Assembly (NCBI GenBank): GCA_004352715.1
Contig: SCFE01000105.1
Location: 384,951-441,752 of the forward strand
DNA from: Hofstenia miamia
Taxonomy: Eukaryota > Xenacoelomorpha > Acoela
Direction: 5' to 3'
DNA length: 56,802 nucleotides
In this document: positions 9,603 to 23,000 of the stretch, piece after piece
Position numbering within the stretch: position 1 is the stretch's first letter
Layout: each line of letters begins with the position of its first letter
Notes under the pieces: generated by a model
What the model saw: the letters and a program-made list of their open reading frames with translations, nothing else
What the model was told of the DNA's origin: nothing
Database searches by the model: none
Made by a program: the position numbers and the translations under genes

Positions 9603-12600
9603 ATGGATGACAGTTATGGAGAAGATGATAATGTGCAATCCCAGTATTTAAGACAGATTGATGAGCTTAAAGATCAAATAGTATCATATAATGACAATCA
9701 AAAGAAGCAGGCAGAACTTGTCAGAAACCTACAGCAAAAGGTATTCAACATTTCATCAATGTATAAAGATATTTATTATCTGTAGAAGTCGATATACATT
9801 TTTTTGTTTTTACGCATGCTCTACTTGTGCTTTTTTAAATTTGAGTGCTTATTAAATACATTCTTTAGTTGCATCAATATAAACGGAAGAATACTGATCT
9901 TGAATCTCAACTTCATGAGCGAACACGAGAAACTGATCAAACCAAAATTGAGGTAAGTGCAATTCATATAATACACAAAGGAAATTACTTCATTTTTTAA
10001 ATTCAAACCAATTTTTTAGCTAAGTTTTACTTATATTCAATATTCTTAGCTTCACTCTGTTCAAGACACGCTAACGATGAAACTGGATGAGGCACAGACT
10101 AAGTTGATGCGAGCTGAACACGAACACAGTATGGATCTAGAAAGCACTTCACTTAAACTTGAAGAAGAAATGCAAAAGTATGTTTACTCAGCATTTAACT
10201 TTTAATACACATTAAGGGGTTAACTTGTTTGTTATAATTGAAAAAGGGTACTTGGGAAATTCACGGCAAGAAAATTCAAGCACCAAAAATTCAAGACGGC
10301 TAAGGTTTGGGTTAGAGTTTGATTTGGCTTGGGTTAAGACTAGGTATACGTTTAAGGCTTTTTGGACTTTGTGAATGCCTTGAATGTTCCGTCCTTGAAT
10401 TTAACGGCTTTAAAATTTCACAAAATCTTGAAAACCCTTTGTTAAAATTCCCCTGTTCACCAATATAAATATAACTTTTATGGAATTTAGTGAATCTTTG
10501 AACACATATTTCCTCCAATTATGATGTACTTCTTATGTATGTTTTTGATAGGATGCATCTTTATGTTTAGAAACGCAAGTTTGAACAAACTAAATCGTGC
10601 ACTAAATCAACAATTGAAAGAAGCTTCCTGTGCAAATGCAGACCTCCAAGCTGAAATTGCTAACATAACTCAGGATTGGAAGAGACAGAAAGCAGAACTT
10701 GAAGCCATGGAGCGTGAATGGAAAGACGAAGAAATGGTAAAAAATTTTCTAATAATTGTATGGACACATTGTTGCCTTAGAACTTCAGCGAGTACTTCAA
10801 TGCAGAACATAGTCGTCTTCTAACATTGTGGAAGAGTGTTCTCCAGTTTAGAAAATCATATCAAGAAATTAAGTCATCAACAGAAACGTAAGCACCCCCT
10901 TCTCTTTCATTTAGTAATTTTACAGACCATCTTAGTAAAATATCATTAATGCACTAATTTCACAGTGTATTTTAACTCATTTCAGTTCATTTTATGTGTT
11001 AATTTTAGAGACATGGAAAAACTTCGTAAGGATATCAAAAATGCTGCATTGAATGTTCAACAAGCATGTCATAATGTGACATCAAATTTGAATAATCATG
11101 AAACCAGCATGTCATTAGCTCACCGCAACCTACAAAACGAAAACGAAAGACTTCAACAAACCCTCCGTGACAAAAACGACGACTACTCTGTTCAAATGAG
11201 GAATTGGAATAGTCAACGAAATGAAATGGAAACGAGGTAGGGCATTAGATCATCATAAAAATTATTAACATTTGAACAAAATTTATTTTTTCACCAAAAC
11301 CAGACGTAGGCATATGCATCTCTAACAATGTTATAATTATTCTTAAATTTGCAAATTGTTGAAATAAATGCAGTTATATTTTGAAACTAAGCCCCTGCGA
11401 ATTAACTTTTTAGGCTTGAGATAGGGTTAGGGTTCAATTCGAGTTTGAAACCAAAAGACGTCTTAATATAATTATATTTTTCTCGTTAGGCTGAGCTACT
11501 CTATGTAAATGTACGACAGAAATAGAGCATGTTAAATTAAATGAGAGAAACCAGGCCTAACGGCTAATAATTTGATATAAATAGTTAAAGATCGATCGAT
11601 GGATTCTTCGACATTACAGCCAAAAATTGAAGAAAAATAGATGCATTGAATTCAATATGGTTATCAACATACATGAAGGTCAAGCTATAAGACCTGGTGT
11701 ACGATACAAGAATTATTAACCAAATATAACCTTTTGTATTAGATCTAATCAACCTATGTCCGTAATTCCAGTGTTCATTACTCGTTATTGATTGTATTAG
11801 ATGCTATTTCAACAGTTTTATTTTAGAATTCGCAATTTGAGCAATGATTTGGTTGATCTTAACAAGGAATTTGAAGACAATCGGGTAAAATTGCAAAAGT
11901 ACATCGATGCTTACGTAAGTAATTACCCATTGAATGTTAGTTTATCTTTTAATTAGGGTGATGATACCGCAAATATGATTGACATGCGCCGACAAACGGA
12001 TATTCTGAAGCAAGGAATACGAGATATCGCACAGACTGTTGTCAACGATGCTTCAACAGCAGGGTATGTATTCAAAAAGCATGCTTTAAACCCCTACTAA
12101 AAAGTCATTAACAAAAAATGGATTTTAATAATATGCCTTATTGAGAAGTCGATTATAATGTTATTCTGGCAAAAATATGAATATCATTATACACAGACTT
12201 TTTATTCTACCTATAAGGACAATATCACGGCATTAAATTATTTCACCAGATTTATTAATACATACTCACACCTAGCTAATAAGCGGGGTCGAACAGATTA
12301 TTGATTTTTTGTGTTAACTTTTTATATTAGGGACTTCAGAAATGTTGGACTTAAAATGGAGCTGTAATTATGTCTTTGTTAATGCCATGAACATTATTAG
12401 TTTAAAATGAAGAATTTAAAGATGTTAGGTGCTCCAACCAGAGTGATGGGGTTACACCATCACAAGACTCTTCTAATAACCAGGTTTTTAATTATGACAG
12501 TGATGATGTTTCCTGAAAAAACAGTATCACAGCGTGAAGATCAGCAATGCGATAATATCGCAAACAGACTTCGTGAACGTAAAAATCCTAAATATCACCA

Positions 12601-15600
12601 TAACTACAAGGACTAATAACTATACCCTCGAAACTCACTAACTCAACAAAATTTGAGTTTATCTTTTTTCTATTCTTTTGGGGAGGGAGGATGTTGTATG
12701 TTGTATACGGTTCTTAAATTTGTAGTGTAAACACCTGTAATCATAGAGAGGATTGTAGCGCGGGAGATTTAATAAACAATTTTATCTTGTGCATGAATGT
12801 TGTGTTTCTTATCAAATATCTATCATTATTAAGCGTTCATCAGATTGTATGTTCAAATAAGTACTGTTACGTTGTTTGCTTAAATGCTTTTTCATGCTTA
12901 AATTTTTTCTAGAATGAGGATATAGTTATATATAAAATCGATTATTTTCATCTTCTTTGCTATGTACTATTTTTTGAAATGCATAGATTTTCAAAATTCT
13001 AAAAAGATGTAATCGATACAATGTGCCATATATTTTTCGATTTCTTTGAAACAATGTCCAATGACTTCAAATTTCATTCGCTGTGATATTCTTGTAGGTG
13101 TTTACAAAAATTTAGGAGCAATTTTAATGAATTTATACCATATTTACACGTAAATTGCCTTAAGGTTTTAGTCTTTATTACGTAAATGAAGAATGGGGTT
13201 TAAATGAAACTATTATCAATACCAATTTTAGTGTTTAAATTTAGAAATCATTAACTTCCACATTCACCGATTCTTTACGTTGAAAGTAATCATTGTATAT
13301 TACTTAGAAAGTTATGTAAATTGAAGGTTCAATGTTTTGATTCATAAAAATATGGATTGTAGATTTTTTTATTATTCTAGTTATTCTGCTTTTAACCACT
13401 AATACGCCATCTATCAAACAGGATTTATACTAAATTTTAAGAAGTTCTTTATAAAAAATCTAATTACATAATGGCTATTATATTACCGAATCATTCCTTT
13501 AGCAAAGTGTCATATTTACTTAGAACTTTTTTCAACAATTTCAAGCAAAAGATTGATTAAATTTTCACTTGAAATTGTGTTAAATTTCAATTCAGTAGTG
13601 GCGAGGGAACAAAATTTTGTTAAGGGGGTGCAAGGTACATTTACTACCTAACATACTAACTAATTAAGAGGACTTTTGCTTAAGTCACAAATTTTATGGT
13701 GGCAACTGCCCCCTCTGCTTCCGCTTACCCCGCCAATGTTATTTATTAATACCAAGAAGTTTAACTTTTTCGAAATTTATTCATTTAGCTCGTTGTACGG
13801 AAAGGAATATGACGGTGGGGACGAAATCGGTCTCTTGCGTTCCCGCATAGAGCGCTCTAGCAGTCCATCGAAAACAACAAGAGGTCGATCACGATCCCCA
13901 GTGTTGCATGAGGCTACACTCAGTGCTGTACAATTGGTTCTCTCTAAACGCCAAATTCAACTTCAGGTACTTCACGATTTCCCAATTACCAATGACTAAA
14001 ATTTTTTATTAAGTAAATATTAATCACAATAGACACCATAATAGAGTTAAGAATTTGAATACAAATGAATTCTATACAGCAATACGATTAGTTATGTATA
14101 AACCGCAATCTTTTTAACACCTAAACACATCATTCCAAATGTATTTACTTACATTGAAATGTTATCTAAAATATCTACATATGTCATCAACATTATCGCA
14201 TGAAATTTATCAAAATACCGAAGTGGTCCTTTGTTTTCTTAAGGAATATCTCTTTACGAAGAAATATATTAATTCTACAAAATACCTTTAAATTAAGTAT
14301 TTATTAAGTAGTTATTGAGATCGTATCGTAGGTAATAGGCACGATGCATCTAAAAAAAATCACACGCATACTCATATAACGCTGGTTTATTTAATGTATG
14401 GGTAAAGTCCCATGTAGTTTCTTAATCTGCTTGACAATATAACACAATATTTGTAGGAAGCAAGAAGTCGCTTGACCCACTCTGAAGACAAATATGATTC
14501 TACAAAGAGAATTTTGGATGATGAATCCAATACAAGAATAAAATTAGAGAAACAGTTGGCATGCCTAAAAGACGATTTTGAAGAACTTCGGTATTGTAGA
14601 AATTTTATAAGAATATTTAGACTTTGCTCCAAGGGTTTATAAAAAACCCATTTTTGTGGTAGTGATGTTTTTCCGAGGAAATTGAGGCTGTTTGGAAAGG
14701 CCGTCATTTAGGGAAAAAGTCTATATAGAAAAATATGAACAAAGCTAGGCTCTAGGACTAAAGCATTTTGAGCTAGGAGTCCTGAATTAGGGGGGAAATA
14801 ATGAATTTTTCCCGAGCTCTAAGCTAATATATTATCATCTGATGGTTCCGAATTATGCATCACGCATGGATTTATAACTCTCAAGAATTGATATTAGGCC
14901 TATATCTACTTTCAAACTTCTAATTAATGTTTTGGCCAAAAAATGATGTAATGTCATTAGACTGCTGTTCAGTAATGCCATAACTAAATCGGTCATATAT
15001 CTACTTGTAAAATAGGGCTTAACATCATTGTACAAACAATAGGATTACTAGTAGTACGATTGCAATTATATACCTTCTTAGATTTCTTCTCACAAACAAT
15101 GTGATTTAGACGTCGCTGTGAAGATGCTTCTAGAGACCGTGATCGAAATAAAAAGCAACTTGAAATCGTAAGCATGGAGAAAGCTACTGTTGAGAAATTT
15201 AAAGAAGACGTGATTAAACAACGTGAAGAATTACTCAACGAGAAGCAAAAATTACAGGAAGTTAATAATTCGTTGCAAATGCAAAGAGACAAATTGGAGG
15301 ATTCTTGTCAACAGTATGACTGCGATCAGAAACGAAGCAGCTCTGAAATTAAGCGATGGTAATTTAAATTATATGTTACCCTATGCCTTCATTTTCATGT
15401 TATTTAACACATTAACTTTCTTTGAAATGCGAGTAGGTAAGAGCAAGGAAGACATTTGCAAACTTATCTTGAAGTAGTATCCAAATATGGCTAATTGTAC
15501 TCTCTATCACAAAGTCATTCTATAAAAATATTCTTGTACATTGTCCATTTTTATTGCTTTAAATGCAATCATTTTTTAAACCTGAAATAAATAAACTAAT

Positions 15601-16062
15601 TATTGGACAGCTGTTCACTTCTAATCAAAATGGTTTGGAAAAATATTAAGGGTTAGCTTAAGCATTTCAAGCCAATCTTTGCAATAAAATTATTTGATAA
15701 AAAATACATTTGTAGTATATTTTCATTCCAACTTTTTATTGAAAATATATTTTAGTGTACGTCAGTTAGCATATAATAATAACTATTTCTTTGTCATAGT
15801 TATAGGGAATGCCTTAAGAAAATGTGAATTCAATTTTATATATAAAAATATTAGTTCCATTCATTCTAAAAATATCCTTCATATTAAATGCTGGCCGTGC
15901 TTCAAATATAGATAACTAAGAAATTTTACTTTAGCAATGAACACATTCGTGCGCAAGAAGAGCAAATTAACCATCTGAGAGAAGAGCTCACCCATCTCAC
16001 AAGCGATATGAAGCAGTTGGTTCTAGCAAAAGACATCCTCATGAACGAAAAGGCGGAACTAA
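9603..16062 (+). CDS. CROCC: Rootletin exons 1-12 (residues 1-578)
   Basis: Exons: 9603-9740, 9869-9952, 10050-10177, 10571-10736, 10781-10887, 11009-11236, 11827-11914, 11957-12063, 13789-13966, 14457-14590, 15110-15358, 15935-16062. Each is bounded by AG and GT, and each phase fits the next exon. Exons 1-8 encode the conserved rootletin head coiled coil. Exon 5 carries the FNAEHSRLLTLW segment that is diagnostic for rootletins. Exon 9 begins with a Ser/Arg-rich stretch (RSSSPSKTTRGRSRSP) and then TLSAVQLVLSKRQIQLQ. Exon 12 ends in phase 1 at a GTAGGT donor, which is also where the alternative read-through begins. Confidence 0.9.
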
Positions 16063-18961
16063 GTAGGTTTCGTGTGGGTTGCTCAGATCTAGATGTTCCT
16101 CTTGCAGCTCAGTTGTTGTACTATGATAACCCCAAATGTGCAATGTGCATGTCCCGTTTGAACGATCCCTACCCCACAGCGTCATACCGCTTAGCTCCAC
16201 AGGAATGTGCACGTTGTGTGCACATCCGCAACTGCTGCAACCGTCGTAAATAAACTCAGACTCAAAGTTTTGTAAATGGATGTTTAGAGGCCAAAATTAA
16301 ATTTCTAGCTTGATTTTTGCTTATTTTGTTTGCAACTCTATTGTAATCCGCTTGTTTGGCCACTTATGCATCGATCTACAATTCTTTTCCGCACCATTTT
16401 AACCTCATTGCACATTTGAAATATGACATCAACTGATTAAATTGAAATTTATTCCTGCTAACAATTGCTAAATTGCACTAACATTTTTAATAAAATTTTA
16501 GTACTTAATGTTATTTAGTCACATGACTCTCAGAATGATGGAAATTTCTCGTTATGAAAATCAGAAATTTGTCCTTTAACCTTAAACAGCCTGGTGTCCT
16601 TTTTAATGGACAAAACCGTTTTTTCACATTTACAAAGAATATTCTCCAAGCCTATTACAAAATTTGAAAATCTTGCGGCTTGTGCAGGTCTGTTGGGAAC
16701 ATGATGTTGAAAAATTCTATTTAAGTGGTTGCTGTGGCTGAAGCTGTTGAAAAGATTGACAAACTTTCTTTGAAAATTTAGAATTTCTGAAAAAGTTTTA
16801 AATTCTCTCCATCCTTAATGTTCATTTATTAAAAAGGGTTGAGCCCACGGAAGAAACAAAGACCTTTGACTGTTTCTTGATATGCGCAAGGATGTCCCAA
16901 ACCCAATGAGGCGTACCATGTGCAAAGTCAAAGGTCGCGAGGCTTTTTAAGGTTAAATTAAATTTTTTTATATTAGTCTAATACAAATAAGAAGAACTTC
17001 ATACAAAAATTTACTCAAATTTCGACAAAAAAGTTTCCTAAATTCTGAACTTAAAAATATTTTTAAAAAATATAGAAATTACTGCTCTTTATAAATTCAT
17101 GTAACTTACACTTCTTTTTTCCTTTCGATTAATTCTTAGATTTAGAGATTACTTGAGTATTCGATTTGCAAATACTTTTCCTAAAATGAAATTTAGACGA
17201 AGCTTTATCCAAATGTGAAATTTCCCGTCATGAACTTGAAGGCACAATTAACAATTTGAAAACTAATGAAGCAAATCTTCGTGACTCACTGATAAAGATG
17301 CAAAACCTAAACGAAGGATTGGGGAGAGATAAAATAGAGTTAAATAAGGTAATGCTGTTCTAAGAAAATTTTGAGCCAGTAATTTATTATAAAAAATGGT
17401 TAATTCTATGGATTTTGCAGTTATTGTAAGTAATTATTTTCCTTAATATCTTCAGGAAATGTTTTTATTCATCATTTTATTTATCAATTTTTTTATATAA
17501 TACAATCAACAAATTCGTGGTTTTCGTTTTCATTTAAAAGTTTCATTAAAATGAAGTTTGAAATTTGAATATGAAAGAATACATTGCTTTATTTAGTAAA
17601 AAGTTTCACGTATTTCATATATTTCACAACACCCATTCTTATCAGATATTAGACGTTAGGCAATGCATCAGCCAGCATTTTGTGGCCTATAATTAGAAAT
17701 TTCTACTGTAGCTAGTATAAATACACTCGTTTACGTTTAAATATAAGAACTCTAGAATTGATCAGTCACTTACCGACATTAAGTTATTGTACACCATGTG
17801 CTTACGTTTTCAAAGCGGCTATAGAAAGTATTCTAATCATAACTTCATAAAATTTCAATACATTGTATTTTCAAGGTCATTTAAATAATTTTCGAAATAT
17901 TACAGTTGGAGCAGGTAATTTCTCATTTTGTTGTAGTAGCAATTAGATTATCAATCATCTAACTGTCATCATCATACTAGTGATAGTTTAACAAGTGTCC
18001 TTTAAGATGATGCGATTGAAAAGTTTTTTCGGAAAGTGGTTTACAGTTTACACGAGCAAAATATTAATATTTAATGATATAGTGTGTTAAATATTAAAAA
18101 TGTCCAAATTTCTCAATTATATGATTTCTTAGAGCAAAATCTATTAAAAATTTAAAGGGCTTAAGTATCCAAATTATTGATCTCTATTGAACAGAACTGA
18201 TATATATTTTACGACACATTTATTGGTTTGATTTATATGTTAAGATTTCTTTTATAAAATCGGGGTAGCATTGTAAACCAAATTTGGACGTAACCAATTT
18301 TTTTAATAATCAAGTATTTTTTAAACAAAATTATGAATGAAATTCTTTGTCAATTCAAAACATATCTGCAAATTGAATCGATGTGTGATCAATGATACAT
18401 CTGCTTTAAAATGCATTTCCAATCTAATGTGAAATATAAATGCAACGTTAGACCGTTATTGTGTTTGTGTTAATCTCGTATTTTGAGCTAAAATGAGTAT
18501 TTAGATCATTATGAGCTGCAATCAAGATAAGGAGAACATCTTGACAGAAAAGTCTACCATTGAAGGTGACTTAGTGTCTGTTCAAGATGATTTGGAAAGA
18601 GTCAAGCGGGAAAAGGACAACATTGAAAATGAGAAAATATCCGTTGAACATCAACTTCAAATGACAGAGGCAACAAAAGACCAATTACAGAATGAGTTGG
18701 CAACCACCAAGCGCGAGAGATCAGATCTTTTTGAACAACTTTCTCAGGTACAAACTTTTCAATTTGTCGTTTACCATATTTCATTTTATAAGAACAAGTT
18801 TTGAACAATCTAAGAACATTTTGTTTTAAACAATTTTATCCCTAATTTTAATGTTAGACTATCCCATGAGGCAACTTATTTAATGCTAAATGCAACATAT
18901 TCGTACATTTAACTTTTTATAATGATTCTTAAACTAAACTACAACCCTAATGTTATAGACC

Positions 18962-18996
<35 letters not shown>

Positions 18997-20053
18997 ATAT
19001 CAAAGATTTTTAGAACGATATTAAAATAGTAAATAAAACACTAATATTTTAGACTACGAGGGCAAAAGCAAGCATTAGTGAAGAACTNNNNNNNNNNNNN
19101 NNNNNNNNNNNNNNNNNNNNNNNNNNNNNNNNNNNNNNNNNNNNNNNNNNNNNNNATATATATATAATATCAAAGATTTTTAGAACGATATTAAAATAGT
19201 AAATAAAACACTAATATTTTAGACTACGAGGGCAAAAGCAAGCATTAGTGAAGAACTTTTGCATGCGCGTCAAGAAATCGAAAAATCTTCTCAACTTTTG
19301 CTGACCGCATCGAAGGAAAAGGAAGAACTCACCCGCGAAAAATCAAACATGCTCACTCAACTCTCGTCTAATGAACGAGAAATGCGTCAACTTAACGATG
19401 TCATCGCCGCTTACAAGAGCGACAAGGATGCGCTTGAACGCTCTCTCTGGGATGTTAATCAACAGAACAATAAACTCGAAAACACGAGGCAGTCATTAGA
19501 ATCCGATCGTCAAGATTTATTGCAGAAAGTTGATTCACTTCAAGGTTTAATTTTGTTAATTTTTTTTCAAAAATAATTGTTGCTCTGATCTAAAGGCCTT
19601 CGTCAATTTCAAATTTTTCATTTGGGCGAATTGCATTAGTGAAGCAATTGAAAAATTTGGCCAAAATGAATATCAAAAGGTTACTACGAAGGGAGTTATT
19701 TTAATGCATACAATTTATTGAAAAAAATTAAACTGACGAATACAGTGTTTTTACAATAAATTGTTGCATGTTTAGGCAATTTAAAGGTTTGTTGTTTACT
19801 AAGATTTTCTATGAACTAAGTGTCTACCGATTAACTAGTCCTTGTATTTATGTAGAGGTCTTAGTAAAATTGCTGTAGAGAACTCTCAAACTTTTCTGCA
19901 TCATATAGATAATATTCTGAAGTCTTAAAACAAGTTTAAAGCAATAAAGAAATTCTGTAGTCTTTGCCCTTTTAATAACTAAAAAACTTAGTAGTTTATT
20001 TATTAAAATTTGAGTTTGTTTGAGTAAAAATTTTTAAAAAATAAGTAACTATA

Positions 20054-20094
<41 letters not shown>

Positions 20095-23000
20095 AATGTC
20101 ATAATTATATTTATTTTGTTCTACACTACATTAATTAATTTCTGATGTAAACATAAAACAACATTTTCATTTCTAGATTTGCATTTTTAATGACATTATC
20201 AGAGTAAAATATTACTGAAATTTTTTGCGCTGACTTCTTATGTTAATCCTAAGTCAAGTAGTTAATTATTTGGAAATGAATTTTAAGCTAATAAGACAAA
20301 ATTTCAAAAATAGATATTGTGTTTTATTGGTGAATCTAATGAATTGAATAAGAAAATAAGATAGGTATCAAGTAAATCCTACCATCATATACCTAAACCT
20401 TAGTGCATTTTCATGACAATAGCCTTCCTAATTTAGCTGAAGTCCAACGAACTTTGCAAGAAATGAACATGGAAGTTTCCCGTAGAGATAAAGAAAAGGA
20501 ACAACTCGCCGCTCACTTGGAACAACTTGAAGTTGATAGTCGCGCGAGTCTCAAATCAGAGCAAGAATCCCACCAAAACGATGTCTCAAAACTAGTTAAG
20601 GAGAAGGTGAGAGAGCTTTCTGGAAAATCCATTTCATGTTGTTATATTTTAGGAAGCATTGCGAAAATTGCATGAGATAAACCGAGAGGAATTGTGTGGT
20701 AAGCAACGTAGAGAAGTCGACGAGCTTTTGAATAAACATCAAAAAGCTGTGCAGCAACTGAAGGAAGAAGTAAGTGCGGTGCAAAGAGATAGAGATGAAA
20801 GCTTGATAAATTCAGAACAAGATAAGCAGAGAGTAAGTAACTTTAAGTTTCATTAATGAATTATCATAGTATGAATTTTTTCAAATTCCTTTGAGTCACA
20901 TGGATAGGACACAACTTCGGAATGTTCATCACCTATTTAATGAATACTAAAGAAGAATTGCCTACAAAGATTTGATGATTCTTGAATTATGAATGCCATT
21001 TTACATTTATTAATCTGTTGTGTTTAGGCTCTGGCCCTAGCTGAAAACGAACGCCTTCGTCTCCAAGATAGACTAAACAAAGCCAATCAAGCGAATGATA
21101 CAGCAAAGGAAGACATCATGCAATTAAAGAATCAGCTGTTCGAAACTCTTGAAAAAGCTCAGCAAACCGAACTTTACAAAGACGAATGCATTCGTGAAAC
21201 TCAGGCTAAATTGGAAGATGCTGTGTACGTTAAATGATTGCTTCAAGCTCCTTAAATAATAGTTGATAGATATATAGACAGCTTAATAATGTACAAAATT
21301 ATTCATAATTTTTCTAATTCTAGAAAGATAATTTCACTATGGTATGCTTTGCATTTTTCATTATCTTGTATTTAGAGACTCTCATGAACTTAAGATGAAG
21401 CAGATGAATGACAATATAAGAGGACTCAACTCAGAAATCGCTGATGGGAATAAAGAGATCAGCGACTTGAAGAACCAACTTTCAATAACAGAGGAGCAAA
21501 AGGACAGTGTTAAGAGAGATTTAGTCGATGCACATGTTAGGATCAAAGAAGGTGACGATAATCGCGAAATGATGCGCAGAGAGATCCTCGATGTAAAGCG
21601 TGCGTTCTCTAATGAACAAAATGAAAAGCAAGCAGTTAATCAAGCCAATGAAGAACTTAGAAACACAATCAAAAGGATTGAGGGTGAGAAAGGGCAATTA
21701 TACCGTGGTGTTGAAGATCGTAATCATCGCATTGCAAGTAAGCTTTGGTAGCTAATAGACATATCTGTCAAGTATTGATGTATTTAAATTCGTAAATATA
21801 TGTAATTTTGATGAAGGAATGTTATCATCTTGAATAAAATTGTTTTTAACTAAATTTTAAAATTATTGGTATTTGATATCAAAATTATGTTTATTTACTG
21901 GTTTTAATGATTCAGGTTAACGAAGTTTAGGCTACTATTTTATACTATTGTATAATTTGTTATTTTAAAAATCATCTTATATTCTCAATATAAGGTTTGA
22001 GAATCTCTCTTAGCTTTGGAAGCCTCCAAACAAGATGTTCTACGTGAAAGCAATGACTTGCGAAATAAGCTTCGTGAAGTTGAAAAACAAAGGATCGAAG
22101 GCAGAAGACACATTCAAGATCTCAAAAGACAAATGAAGCAATTGGATTGTGAGTTGGCGCAAAGAACACAAGAAGTAGTAGAGCTGAATCATAATTCCGA
22201 TCGCCTTGAAAACAAAATGGATGATCTCAAAAACGAGTTACAAACTACAAAGTCTAAGGTAGCCATTATTAATCTATACATATAATAATAATAAGTTTTC
22301 TTAAAGCATTAATGGTAAAACGTATATCTAATAATAGGGCCTCGTGTAAACGGCACTAAGTCGTTGCACGTTTAGATGAAACGCTACAAACATTTTGCGA
22401 AGGATCTCTATCAAAGACTATCTAAATACGAAAATACTCCTGATGAACTTTGCGGAAGCTACCGCATGCAAAGAGATCGCATGTTTTTTGACATCTACTA
22501 ATACTTTACGTGAAATATCTTTATTCTGATTTCAAAAAATTTTACTGAATATATTTGCTGACTTGAGTTATAATTGACATACATATATTTACTAAATTCA
22601 CATATTTTACAGTAAATATTGTTCTTTCATGAGTGTAAAGATGGCGACGAGCAATAATTTTTTGGGTAAAGCCAAATGATTACTTAAATTGTGCAGATGC
22701 TCAAACACTAAAATTTAAATTGCAAAAATATTATATAACAATGCAGAGTGCAACTTTTACATTCCTCTGCAGGCTTCTCATTGGATACAATTGTCTACTC
22801 CAGCCTTATTTCATCGCTAGAATCATATTTATAGATTTCCATCCTATCCCACAGCCGCATAATCTTTGAGTTGCTCCAATAAGCTCCTATTTGTGTCTAC
22901 AGAATCAATTTTTTTGCGCGCATATTGTCTTAATAGATTTCTTTAAATCCTATAAATTCTTTTCAGAATTTTCATATCCCACTCCATGTCATACACTAGT

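Noticed and set aside
12407-12616. Alternative rootletin exon in intron 8
   Set aside because: It is not coiled coil, its frame does not fit exons 8 or 9, and it is followed by a purine tract and LTR-like start, so it looks transposon-derived.
13596-13738. hAT MITE in intron 8 just before exon 9
   Set aside because: The ends are only loosely inverse (about 10 of 15), and the flanking 8-mers (CAATTCAG and TTATTTAT) do not match.
18995-19087. Duplicated start of rootletin exon 15
   Set aside because: The copy ends at an N gap and matches the sequence after the gap, so it is an assembly overlap.
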